Source of the DNA: Microbacterium murale
GTDB lineage: Bacteria; Actinomycetota; Actinomycetes; Actinomycetales; Microbacteriaceae
DNA: 64,000 nucleotides
NCBI RefSeq assembly: GCF_014635185.1
Contig: NZ_BMCM01000003.1
Span: 107,613 to 171,612 of the forward strand
Reading direction: 5' to 3'
This document shows positions 1 to 8,295 of this stretch, in pieces; within the stretch, counting starts at the first letter, position 1; each line of letters starts with the position of its first letter. A program made the position numbers and the translations under genes. Below the pieces are notes generated by a model. The model saw only the letters and a list, made by a program, of their open reading frames with translations. It did not search any database and had not been told where the DNA came from.

Positions 1-1
1 C

Positions 2-280
2 TTCGGCGTGAAGAGCGCCTATGGGGAGCCCCAGGACGTCGATGGGGTGAGCATCACGCCGGTCGCCCTGACGTGGGCGGGCTTCGGCGGTGGCGCGGAC
101 CAGGAGGGCAACGGCGGCGGAGGCGGCGGAGGGGTCTCCATTCCCGTCGGCGTATACGTCCGTCGTGAAGAGGGGCTGCGCTTCGAGCCGAACCTGGTGG
201 CTCTGCTGGCCGTGGCGATCCCGTTCGTGTGGGTCGCGGGCCGTGCGCTCTCGCGCGTGATCCGTGCCCTCAAGAAATGA
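2..280 (+). CDS. GerW/YtfJ-family protein, C-terminal part (partial)
   Basis: The reading frame is open to the left edge, so only about the last 92 residues are visible. They show a Gly-rich stretch (six consecutive glycines at about 118-135) followed by a conserved-looking strand ending in Val-Pro-type residues (VSIPVGVYV) and a C-terminal hydrophobic helix (LVALLAVAIPFVWVAGRAL) with a basic tail. This arrangement is that of the GerW (YtfJ) family, named from Bacillus spores but common in non-sporulating actinobacteria, where its role is unknown. The last codons overlap the GTG start of the next gene by 17 bases, suggesting co-transcription. Family assignment rests on the C-terminal pattern only. 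Confidence 0.6.
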   Translation, partial: FGVKSAYGEPQDVDGVSITPVALTWAGFGGGADQEGNGGGGGGGVSIPVGVYVRREEGLRFEPNLVALLAVAIPFVWVAGRALSRVIRALKK

Positions 281-845
281 CGACCCGGTCGCGCAGGCTC
301 TTCAGCGCGCGGCTGTCAGCATCATCGACGCGATCGTCGCCGTCGAAGCATCCAATCCCGTCGTCCTGATCGATGGCCGGGCCGGGGCCGGTAAGACGAC
401 TCTGTCCCGCATGGTGGCCGCGAACTGGCCAGTGGCCGGTCGACCGCAGCTGATCGCGCTGGACTCGCTGTACCCAGGATGGGACGGGCTCGATGCCGGC
501 GTCGAACGTGCCCTGCACGACATCCTGCGCCCGCACGCGCGCGGTCTGCTCAGCACGTGGCGCCGCTGGGACTGGGAACTGGAGACCGACGCCGAAGCGC
601 ATGCGGTGACGCCTGCGCTCGGCGTCATCCTGGAAGGCTGCGGGGCCGTGAACCCCGCAACCGCGCGCCTCGCCGATGTCAGTGTGTGGGTGGAGTCTCC
701 GGATGCTGCGCGCAAACGGCGCGCCCTCGACCGCGACGGGGACGGATTCCGTCCGTATTGGGACGGTTGGGCCGCCCAAGAAGAACGGCACCTGGAACGT
801 GACGATCCTCGCGCGCTCGCGACGCTGCGGGTCACTGTTCCCTAG
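264..845 (+). CDS. Uridine kinase-like P-loop NTPase
   Basis: A 193-residue protein with a clear Walker A motif, GRAGAGKT, at residues 38-45, preceded by a hydrophobic strand (VVLID). A later strand VILEGCG resembles the Walker B/substrate region of small nucleoside kinases, and RKRRALDRDG resembles a lid with several Arg. Size and motifs fit actinobacterial uridine-kinase-like ATP-binding proteins; the substrate cannot be read from sequence. It starts at GTG 264 inside the end of the upstream gene and no in-frame ATG lies near, so translational coupling is likely. Confidence 0.7.
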   Translation: MPSRNDDPVAQALQRAAVSIIDAIVAVEASNPVVLIDGRAGAGKTTLSRMVAANWPVAGRPQLIALDSLYPGWDGLDAGVERALHDILRPHARGLLSTWRRWDWELETDAEAHAVTPALGVILEGCGAVNPATARLADVSVWVESPDAARKRRALDRDGDGFRPYWDGWAAQEERHLERDDPRALATLRVTVP

Positions 846-887
846 GAAACACACCTGGTCATCCCTCGTCTGGTCGGCGTCGCCTGA

Positions 888-1232
888 TCAGTCGATGACC
901 CCACCACTGTGCACGAGTCGTACCTCCACTCCACCGGCACCGCGAATGGCGGGGTTGGTACCGGCGATCGCGAGTGCGTCATCCCAGTTCTCCGCCTCCA
1001 GGATGTACACGCCGGCAACCACCTGCGCGGCATCCACGAACGGGCCGTCGGTTACTCCCTGCGAGCGGATCGAGCGTGCGCGGTCGCGAGGCGTGAATGC
1101 CCACGCCGCCTTCATCGCGCCGGATGCAGCGAGCTCGTCGCCGTGACCATTCGGCTCGGCCAGGTCATCCTCCGTCGCGTCGAGTGCGTGCGCGGAGTCG
1201 TCGGTGTAGATCAGGACTGCGTATTGCGGCAT
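888..1232 (-). CDS. YciI/DGPF-domain protein
   Basis: A 114-residue protein starting with a MPQYAVLIY strand and containing the DGPFVDAAQVVAGVYILEA segment typical of the DGPF branch of YciI-like proteins (ferredoxin-like dimeric alpha-beta fold). In actinobacteria such proteins often sit beside ECF sigma factors, which is not the case here. Function is unknown; some relatives are thought to be enzymes using a conserved His-Asp pair. A good Shine-Dalgarno (GGAGAGACG) precedes the ATG. Confidence 0.8.
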   Translation of the reverse strand: MPQYAVLIYTDDSAHALDATEDDLAEPNGHGDELAASGAMKAAWAFTPRDRARSIRSQGVTDGPFVDAAQVVAGVYILEAENWDDALAIAGTNPAIRGAGGVEVRLVHSGGVID

Positions 1233-1258
1233 CGTCTCTCCGTTCGTGATGACATGGA

Positions 1259-1759
1259 CTACAGGTCTTGCGCGTCGGCGAGGGCGATGAGGCCGTCGAG
1301 GCGGAAGCCCAGCCAGTCGTAGACACCGAAGCGCGGGTCTTCCAGGTCGTGCTCATCGTCTTCCGCTGTGATGTCGAGGCGGGTGGCGATCACGAGTCGG
1401 AGCGCAGTGAGCGTGCGCAGCCAGGAATCGAGATCGGATGCCGCGATCACGACATCCTGTCGGGCGAGAGCGTCGTCGTCGGCGAGATCTTCGGCTGCCG
1501 TCGTGAGAAACGGTGTCAGCCCGTTTCGCACGACGGCGGCGTCGGCCGTTCGCCTGTCGAGAAGATCGTCGTGGGTGGCGGCTGCGAACTCCGCGGATGC
1601 CTCGGCATCCTCGGGGTAGGGATCGGGCGTGAGCCGGACGAGCCCTGGATCAGGCTCGTCGTCGAAGCCGGCGAGGACGTCGGTGAATTCCTCGACGAGC
1701 CCCGCCAGATGAATGCCTTCCACAACGGCGAGCGGGAGGCGGATCACAGCGTCGGTCAT
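1259..1759 (-). CDS. DUF2017 family protein
   Basis: A 166-residue acidic protein beginning MTDAVIRLPL. It matches the actinobacterial DUF2017 family, whose members characteristically follow clpS. The ATG at 1759 overlaps the clpS stop in an ATGA arrangement, so the two are almost certainly translated from one message. A longer reading of the frame upstream runs through clpS out of phase and is spurious. No catalytic residues are recognised; a role linked to ClpS or protein turnover is inferred only from the constant neighbourhood. Confidence 0.8.
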   Translation of the reverse strand: MTDAVIRLPLAVVEGIHLAGLVEEFTDVLAGFDDEPDPGLVRLTPDPYPEDAEASAEFAAATHDDLLDRRTADAAVVRNGLTPFLTTAAEDLADDDALARQDVVIAASDLDSWLRTLTALRLVIATRLDITAEDDEHDLEDPRFGVYDWLGFRLDGLIALADAQDL

Positions 1760-2052
1760 TGCGGAGCCTTCCGGACAGTCGCCCACAGGCCGTAGTCGTG
1801 CATGGCCTGTGCGTGCATCTCCATCGTCTCGCGGGGACCGGTGGCGACGATCGCGTGCCCGTCGTTGTGCACGGCGAGCATGAGCGTCCTCGCTCGATCT
1901 GCCGAGTAGCCGAAGTACGTCCGGAAGACGCGTGCGACGTAGCTCATCAGGTTCACCGGATCGTTCCAGACGACGACCTCCCACGGCTCCAGCGGAGCGG
2001 CCTGGAGGTCGGTGACCTCGCTGAGATCGGGCGTGGCTATCGGAGTGCTCAT
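1756..2052 (-). CDS. clpS: ATP-dependent Clp protease adaptor ClpS
   Basis: ClpS delivers N-degron substrates to the ClpA/ClpC unfoldase. The protein shows the ClpS core: PWEVVVWNDPVNLMSYVARVF (the Asn-Asp pair of the N-degron pocket), a helix ending GYSADRARTLMLAVHNDGHAIV, and a final GPRETMEMHAQAMHDYGLWATV. About 98 residues, usual length. The ATG at 2052 overlaps the upstream metallopeptidase stop as ATGA; an alternative ATG at 2058 adds Met-Gly. It lies between a HExxH peptidase and DUF2017, all overlapping, forming one translational unit. Confidence 0.9.
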   Translation of the reverse strand: MSTPIATPDLSEVTDLQAAPLEPWEVVVWNDPVNLMSYVARVFRTYFGYSADRARTLMLAVHNDGHAIVATGPRETMEMHAQAMHDYGLWATVRKAPQ

Positions 2053-2396
2053 GCCCATCCCATCTCGTGCAGCTGCGTGTCGTCGATGCCGAAGAAGTGC
2101 GCGATCTCGTGTACGAGGGTCGTGTGGACCTCTTCGCGGAGTTCCTCTTCATCCTCGCACTCGGCGAGATGCGATTCTCGGAACAGGATGATGCGATCGG
2201 GCAACTCGCCCATCCCGTACTGGCCGCGCTCGGTCAGCGCGAGCCCGTCGTACATTCCGAGCAGATCGAGACTTCCGTCCTCCGGACGGTCTTCGACGAC
2301 GAAGATCAGATTCTCCAGGCCGTCCACCATCTCGTCGGGCAGTCTGTCGAGCTCGTCGACGACGAGCTGTTCGAAGGTCGCGGCATCCATTTCCAT
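2049..2396 (-). CDS. Minimal zincin-like metallopeptidase (DUF1025-type)
   Basis: A 115-residue acidic protein with a zinc-protease signature HEIAHFFGIDD near the C-terminus (HExxHxxGxxD), in which the two His and the last Asp are expected zinc ligands and Glu the catalytic base. This is the minimal metallopeptidase family common in actinobacteria; substrates are unknown. Start chosen at ATG 2396 (MEMDAATFEQ), because residues further upstream (Cys/Ser-rich) do not look like protein and lie close to the neighbouring gene's end. It overlaps clpS, which suggests a shared proteolysis role. Confidence 0.8.
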   Translation of the reverse strand: MEMDAATFEQLVVDELDRLPDEMVDGLENLIFVVEDRPEDGSLDLLGMYDGLALTERGQYGMGELPDRIILFRESHLAECEDEEELREEVHTTLVHEIAHFFGIDDTQLHEMGWA

Positions 2397-2424
2397 CACC
2401 GACCAGCCTATGGCCCGGCCGGCG

Positions 2425-3054
2425 TCAGTGGACGAACAGCAGCAGCGCGGCGACGGCGAGGAACAGCACACCGAACACGGTGTTCAGGATGCGCTGGCCA
2501 CGTGCGGTGCGTGTGACACGTTGAAACGGTCGGGCGGCGGTCGCGAAGAATCCCCACATCACGGCGACGTCGACGATGATGACGGTCGTGATCAGGATCA
2601 GGTACTGGGGCAGGGCCGGCTGGTCGAGTCGGATGAACTGCGGGATGAACGCGAGGAAGAAGACGATCGCCTTCGGGTTGAGAAGATTCACCCAGAAGCC
2701 GCGTCTGATCATCGACCAGTGACTCTCCGGCAGCCGCGGACCATCGGCAGCCGCCTCGCCGGCACTGCGGACGCGCGTGAAGATCAGCCTTAGACCGAGG
2801 TACGCGAGATACGCGGCCCCCGCGTAGCGGATGATGTCGAACAGCAGGGGAGAGCGGGAGACGATGAGCCCCACGCCCGCCGCGACGATGACGACATGCA
2901 CGATCAATGCGAGCTGTTGGCCGATGATGCCCCACACCGAACGCCGCCAGCCCTCGGCGAGCGAGTTCGACATCGTGTTGATCGCGCCGGCCCCTGGAGT
3001 GAAGCTGATGACGACGGATGCCGCGAGCAGGGAGAGCCAGACCGTCAGAGACAC
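2425..3054 (-). CDS. LysE/RhtB-family amino-acid exporter
   Basis: A 209-residue membrane protein with six predicted hydrophobic segments and the family signature FTPGAGAINTMSNSLAEGWRR near the N-terminus. The segment WVNLLNPKAIVFFLAFIPQF is the usual LysE/RhtB central motif. These proteins export amino acids such as lysine, homoserine or threonine; the specific substrate is not predictable. The GTG start at 3054 is preceded by TAGGAT with a 6-nt spacer, so the transcript is probably leaderless. Confidence 0.88.
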   Translation of the reverse strand: MSLTVWLSLLAASVVISFTPGAGAINTMSNSLAEGWRRSVWGIIGQQLALIVHVVIVAAGVGLIVSRSPLLFDIIRYAGAAYLAYLGLRLIFTRVRSAGEAAADGPRLPESHWSMIRRGFWVNLLNPKAIVFFLAFIPQFIRLDQPALPQYLILITTVIIVDVAVMWGFFATAARPFQRVTRTARGQRILNTVFGVLFLAVAALLLFVH

Positions 3055-3060
3055 CAGGCA

Positions 3061-3066
3061 ATCCTA
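3061..3066 (-). promoter_or_regulatory. -10 hexamer, leaderless LysE-family gene
   Basis: Reads TAGGAT on the minus strand, 6 nt before the GTG at 3054, so transcription should begin at or next to the start codon. No Shine-Dalgarno is present. Confidence 0.55.
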
Positions 3067-3128
3067 TGGGCGCGGTCATGCGTGGATGTTCCAGGCACGA
3101 CACCCGCGTGATTCCGAGCCGCGTGAGC

Positions 3129-5168
<2,040 letters not shown>

Positions 5169-5207
5169 GATCTCATCCTTCCGAAGGGCTCGATCAACCA
5201 CAACCAG

Positions 5208-5223
5208 ATACCCCCAGGGGTAT
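5208..5223. promoter_or_regulatory. CsoR-family-like operator
   Basis: The palindrome ATACCCCCAGGGGTAT has perfect 7-bp arms (ATACCCC/GGGGTAT) around CA. It resembles GC-tract operators of CsoR copper sensors and sits 40 nt upstream of the copper ATPase start, where it would cover the promoter. No csoR gene is in the window. Assignment is by pattern and context. Confidence 0.6.
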
Positions 5224-5240
5224 TCCCGAAGTTCGCCGCA

Positions 5241-5280
5241 CGAAGAAGGGCCCGAGTCTCTCGACTCGGGCCCTCATCTC
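5241..5280 (-). terminator. Hairpin terminator after tRNA-His
   Basis: Perfect 11-bp stem GGGCCCGAGTC/GACTCGGGCCC (5248-5258 with 5263-5273) with a 4-nt loop, followed on the minus strand by TTCTTC. It lies directly downstream of tRNA-His and before the copper-ATPase promoter. Confidence 0.75.
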
Positions 5281-5281
5281 T

Positions 5282-5358
5282 TGGGGTGGCTAACGGGGCT
5301 TGAACCCGCGACCCCCGCGACCACAACGCGGTGCTCTACCAACTGAGCTATAGCCACC
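5282..5358 (-). tRNA. tRNA-His (GTG)
   Basis: Complete cloverleaf on the minus strand: acceptor GTGGCTA/TAGCCAC, D arm, anticodon stem CCGCG/CGCGG with loop TTGTGGT (anticodon GTG), and T arm. The extra G at position -1 opposite C73, a tRNA-His hallmark, is encoded, and CCA is encoded at the 3' end. Confidence 0.95.
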
Positions 5359-5393
5359 ATGTGCCGGCCGGAGCAGGCAACCAGACGATTCTA

Positions 5394-6020
5394 TTACACG
5401 TCCGAGGTGAACGACGACACGGTGCGCTCAGAGATCGCTCGGGCCTCATCACTCGAAGGTCCTGGCTCTGCCACGAACACCGCTTCGCGGTAATACTGCA
5501 TTTCGCGGATCGACTCGAGGATGTCTGCCAGCGCGCGATGTCCGCCATCTTTGGCCGGTGCCTGGAAGAACACGCGCGGGTACCAGCGGCGTGAGAGTTC
5601 CTTGATGCTGGAGACGTCGACGTTGCGGTAGTGCAGCCACTGATCGATCTGCGGCATGTACTTCGCCAGGAACATGCGATCGGTGCCGATCGTGTTGCCC
5701 GCCAGGGGAGCCTTGCGCTCGAGTGGGACGAACCGTTTGATGTACTCGAGGGTCTGAGCCTCGGCATCCGCCAGCGAGACGCCGTCGGGAATCTCATTGA
5801 TCAGACCTGACGACTCGTGCATCTTCGTGACGAAATCGTTCATGTTCGCCAATGCCGCGTCGGTCGGCTTGATGACGACCTGGAATCCCGCGTCGAGCGG
5901 TCGGAGCTCGAAGTCAGTGACGACGACGGCGATCTCGACGAGTTCATCCACCGAAAGATCGAGTCCCGTCATCTCGCAGTCGATCCAGACGAGTCGATCA
6001 TTTTCGGACGCAGATACCAT
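5394..6020 (-). CDS. orn: Oligoribonuclease
   Basis: A 208-residue DEDDh 3'-5' exoribonuclease that degrades the short RNAs and linearised c-di-nucleotides left by other RNases. It shows LVWIDCEMTGLD at residues 10-21 (Exo I, D and E), NTIGTDRMFLAKYMPQ (Exo II) and a final GGHRALADILESI (Exo III, H and D). The ATG at 6020 has TAGACT 6 nt upstream, suggesting a leaderless message. It is flanked by tRNA-His and tRNA-Arg, all on the same strand, a common actinobacterial arrangement. Confidence 0.96.
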   Translation of the reverse strand: MVSASENDRLVWIDCEMTGLDLSVDELVEIAVVVTDFELRPLDAGFQVVIKPTDAALANMNDFVTKMHESSGLINEIPDGVSLADAEAQTLEYIKRFVPLERKAPLAGNTIGTDRMFLAKYMPQIDQWLHYRNVDVSSIKELSRRWYPRVFFQAPAKDGGHRALADILESIREMQYYREAVFVAEPGPSSDEARAISERTVSSFTSDV

Positions 6021-6026
6021 GCGCTC

Positions 6027-6032
6027 AGTCTA
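6027..6032 (-). promoter_or_regulatory. -10 hexamer, leaderless orn
   Basis: TAGACT on the minus strand with a 6-nt spacer to the orn ATG at 6020; no Shine-Dalgarno is visible. Confidence 0.55.
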
Positions 6033-6058
6033 CTGAGGGCATGGACACTGCGATTCCT

Positions 6059-6133
6059 TGGTCCCCCAGGCACGATTCGAACGTGCGACCGGCGACTTAG
6101 AAGATCGATGCTCTTCCGCTGAGCTACTGGGGG
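6059..6133 (-). tRNA. tRNA-Arg (TCT)
   Basis: Minus-strand cloverleaf with acceptor CCCCCAG/CTGGGGG, D arm GCTC/GAGC, anticodon loop CTTCTAA (anticodon TCT) and T stem GCACG/CGTGC. The outermost anticodon-stem pair is T-C, and the loop-proximal pair is a T-G wobble. A and encoded CCA follow. Its 5' end overlaps the last 10 bases of the HNH gene upstream. Confidence 0.9.
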
Positions 6134-6651
6134 TCGACTTCTAGATTAGCGATACTTTGGCCCGGGGTACTCTCACTCGGCGACGGTTGGTTCTTTCGTC
6201 GAGCGCGCCACTCCCGCGCATATGCGTTGCGTCGCTGCCGACACGGTTCGCAGAGGCAACCTCTTCGTCCTTTCGACCCGCCACCATGTGGTGTGAGCGT
6301 TCGACGGGTCGGGGTGGCGGGGGCGATAGGTATGGGGATTCCCATTTTCAAGAGGTGTTTCCGGTGACCGGCGCGCTCCGAGGTGCGACGACGGTGGCAA
6401 TTGGCGCACACGACTTCGCATTTGGCGATCTCGCTCTGGATCAACGACCAGGAGCGGGTTGAAGCGCTTACGGCGCGAGATATTTCAAACTTCTTGTCCG
6501 CACCTGGTAGGTGATCGAAGTCGAGGACTACGGGATCTGACTCGCCGCAGTCGGTGCACGAGTGAACGACGAGGTAGTCCATCATTCGTAAGAAGTTCAG
6601 ATAACGGTGACGCGCCTGCATCGCCTTCAGACGTTCCCCCTTGCTGGGCAC
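6124..6651 (-). CDS. HNH endonuclease-like protein with second zinc finger
   Basis: A 175-residue protein with an HNH/zinc-finger nuclease core: C32 and C35, the DFDH motif at 44-47, and VCANCHRRRT with C82, N84, C85 and H86. A Pro/Thr linker leads to a second cluster, CLCEPCRQRR (C132, C134, C137), then a strongly basic tail that could bind DNA. Such HNH proteins with Cys-rich tails are common in actinophages and mobile DNA. The stop codon falls within tRNA-Arg, an unusual overlap. It is 3 nt downstream of the next upstream gene on the same strand, so the two may be one unit. Codon choice looks less GC-biased than its neighbours. Confidence 0.75.
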   Translation of the reverse strand: MPSKGERLKAMQARHRYLNFLRMMDYLVVHSCTDCGESDPVVLDFDHLPGADKKFEISRAVSASTRSWSLIQSEIAKCEVVCANCHRRRTSERAGHRKHLLKMGIPIPIAPATPTRRTLTPHGGGSKGRRGCLCEPCRQRRNAYAREWRARRKNQPSPSESTPGQSIANLEVDPQ

Positions 6652-6654
6652 AGT

Positions 6655-6924
6655 TCACCCGTGGCGAAGCGCCTGTACCGCGTCGTCCGGTCGCCAGAAT
6701 TCGCCCACGATGCGAAATGCGCCGGTCGCGAGATGCAGGCGCTCTGCGCGATATCGCAGTCCGAGCGGATCGGCGACGATGCGAAGGTGGCCGAGGATGC
6801 GGCCGGTGGTGTCTTGAACTCGCCACAGTTGTTCGGAGGCTCTGACGAGCTGCTCTCGTTTCGATTCGAGTTGCGGCGTGGCGTATCGCACCTCTGGCAG
6901 GTGCAGGATCTGTGTGTCGGACAT
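6655..6924 (-). CDS. Small hypothetical protein
   Basis: An 89-residue protein starting MSDTQILHLPEVRYATPQLESKREQLVRASEQLWRV split by no recognisable domain. It is predicted to be a mixed alpha-beta protein with many Arg and ends in GEFWRPDDAVQALRHG. Not recognised. The start at 6924 is supported by AAGGAGAACCAG just upstream; a longer version to 7002 lacks such a site. It directly precedes the HNH gene and diverges from ssb. Confidence 0.6.
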   Translation of the reverse strand: MSDTQILHLPEVRYATPQLESKREQLVRASEQLWRVQDTTGRILGHLRIVADPLGLRYRAERLHLATGAFRIVGEFWRPDDAVQALRHG

Positions 6925-7125
6925 CTGGTTCTCCTTCCGATTCGAACATATGACCGACCTCGGACATTGCGGTGACAGGAGCGGCAGCATCCTTTCCTCC
7001 ACTGATCAGGCTTTCGTCCCTTCTCTCCACCGAACGCGGGTTCTGCGCTGCGCACGATGCGCGCGAAGGGGCACTCTGGGGCGATCCGGGCGCGTCCCGG
7101 GCACTTGATGGAAGAGGAGATTGAC

Positions 7126-7650
7126 ATGAACGACAACGTGACGATCCTGGGGCGCGTCGGCGCTGACCCGAAACGAAGCGAGACCGCGAACGGCGTCGCG
7201 GTGGTGAACTTCCGCGTCGCCAGCCCGCAGCGCCGCTTCGACTCGAAGACGCAGACCTGGATCGAGACGGGCACGAACTGGTACAACGTCTCCGCGTTCC
7301 GTCAGCTGGCCGATCATGTGAAGGCGTCGCTGCACCAGGGCGATGGCGTCATCGTGACCGGGAAGCTGAAACTGCGCGAGTGGGAGAACGCCGAACGCAA
7401 GGGGATGAGCGCCGACATCGACGCGGAGACCATCGGGCACGATCTGCGCTGGGGTGCCAGCGCCTTCGCGAAGGCGAGTCGTCCCTCGGCTGCTGTGCAC
7501 GACTCTCCCGCGGTCGATGTCGACCTCGTGACTGGAGAGGTGCTCGGTGCCGAGCCTGATGCAGAAGTCGATGACGCCGACAGCCAGCATGCGTCCTCGA
7601 CGGAGCCGGCGATGGCGCACGTCGGCGGACAGTGGTCGACCGAGGATTGA
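7126..7650 (+). CDS. ssb: Single-stranded DNA-binding protein (second type)
   Basis: A 174-residue protein with an N-terminal SSB OB-fold: MNDNVTILGRVGADP, FRVASPQRRFD and WYNVSAFRQLADHVKASLHQGDGVIVTGKL. The C-terminal half is acidic and poorly conserved and ends GGQWSTED; the DDDIPF-type tip by which housekeeping SSB recruits repair partners is absent. That makes it an SsbB-like paralogue rather than the replicative SSB, which in actinobacteria lies with rpsF and rpsR. Start chosen at ATG 7126 after GAAGAGGAGA. Confidence 0.9.
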   Translation: MNDNVTILGRVGADPKRSETANGVAVVNFRVASPQRRFDSKTQTWIETGTNWYNVSAFRQLADHVKASLHQGDGVIVTGKLKLREWENAERKGMSADIDAETIGHDLRWGASAFAKASRPSAAVHDSPAVDVDLVTGEVLGAEPDAEVDDADSQHASSTEPAMAHVGGQWSTED

Positions 7651-7721
7651 CGCAACCGGACAGTCGCACTGCCTGAGCGCCGTCGCAACGCGGCGAGGCG
7701 GGGAGCACGACGGGACACCCT

Positions 7722-7727
7722 TAGAAT
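7722..7727 (+). promoter_or_regulatory. -10 hexamer, leaderless lipoprotein gene
   Basis: TAGAAT with a 6-nt spacer to the GTG at 7734; no Shine-Dalgarno is visible. Confidence 0.55.
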
Positions 7728-7733
7728 CAGAGC

Positions 7734-8237
7734 GTGCCCCGTCGACTTCCCGCCGTCCGTCTGCGTGGCGCGACAGGAGCGGTGATCCTGATAGCGGGCC
7801 TCACGCTGGCGGGGTGCGCCCCTGAAGCGACCGAGACACCGACGACGAGTCCGTCGGCGAGCGTCGAGTCGACGCCATCAGCATCGGCGACCCCGGAAGG
7901 GCCGCTCCTCCAGCCGGATGGCTCCGCTGAGGACAACCTGCCGATCTTCTCCGCAGTCACCGAGCAGGTCTGGGCGTCGGAGAATCGCACGTCAGGTCGC
8001 GCGTATGTCGACGCCCTGGTGGCAGCCGGGTTCGACAGGAACGCGATGCAGGTGACGCAGGATCTGACGACGGTCGGCAACCCGGTCGAGAGTCTGCAGT
8101 TCTCGGTCAGCTGGGCAGGCGAGGAGTGCCTCGTCGGTCAGGTCGGGCCGTCCACGGGGGAACCAGTCACCGTGGTCGTCGACCAACTCGCTGAGGGACG
8201 CTGCCTGGTCGGCAACACCCGCCCGATCGACTGGTGA
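7734..8237 (+). CDS. Putative lipoprotein
   Basis: A 167-residue protein with a basic N-terminus, a hydrophobic helix (AVILIAGLTLAGC) and a lipobox LAGC whose Cys (about residue 28) is the expected acylation site. A Ser/Thr/Pro/Glu-rich linker to about residue 60 follows, then a compact domain with a Cys pair (GEECLVGQ and EGRCLVGN) that could form a disulfide. The function is unknown. It begins with GTG at 7734 directly after TAGAAT-N6. It is upstream of ettA with its own terminator-less gap of 58 nt. Confidence 0.75.
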   Translation: MPRRLPAVRLRGATGAVILIAGLTLAGCAPEATETPTTSPSASVESTPSASATPEGPLLQPDGSAEDNLPIFSAVTEQVWASENRTSGRAYVDALVAAGFDRNAMQVTQDLTTVGNPVESLQFSVSWAGEECLVGQVGPSTGEPVTVVVDQLAEGRCLVGNTRPIDW

Positions 8238-8248
8238 TCCTGAGCCGG

Positions 8249-8254
8249 TAGGCT
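8249..8254 (+). promoter_or_regulatory. -10 hexamer of ettA promoter
   Basis: TAGGCT lies 41 nt before the GTG of ettA, giving a short leader carrying AAAAGGAG. Placement is by consensus only. Confidence 0.4.
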
Positions 8255-8295
8255 GGAGTGTCGATCTTCGACGCCTACAAAAGGAGCGGTTCTCA

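Noticed and set aside
104-135. Run of GGC/GGA codons at the left edge
   Set aside because: It is a Gly-rich stretch of the GerW-like protein, not a separate repeat element.
6925-7125. Possible structured RNA between the 89-residue gene and ssb
   Set aside because: Only short GC-rich inverted repeats are seen; the region is adequately explained as two divergent promoters.
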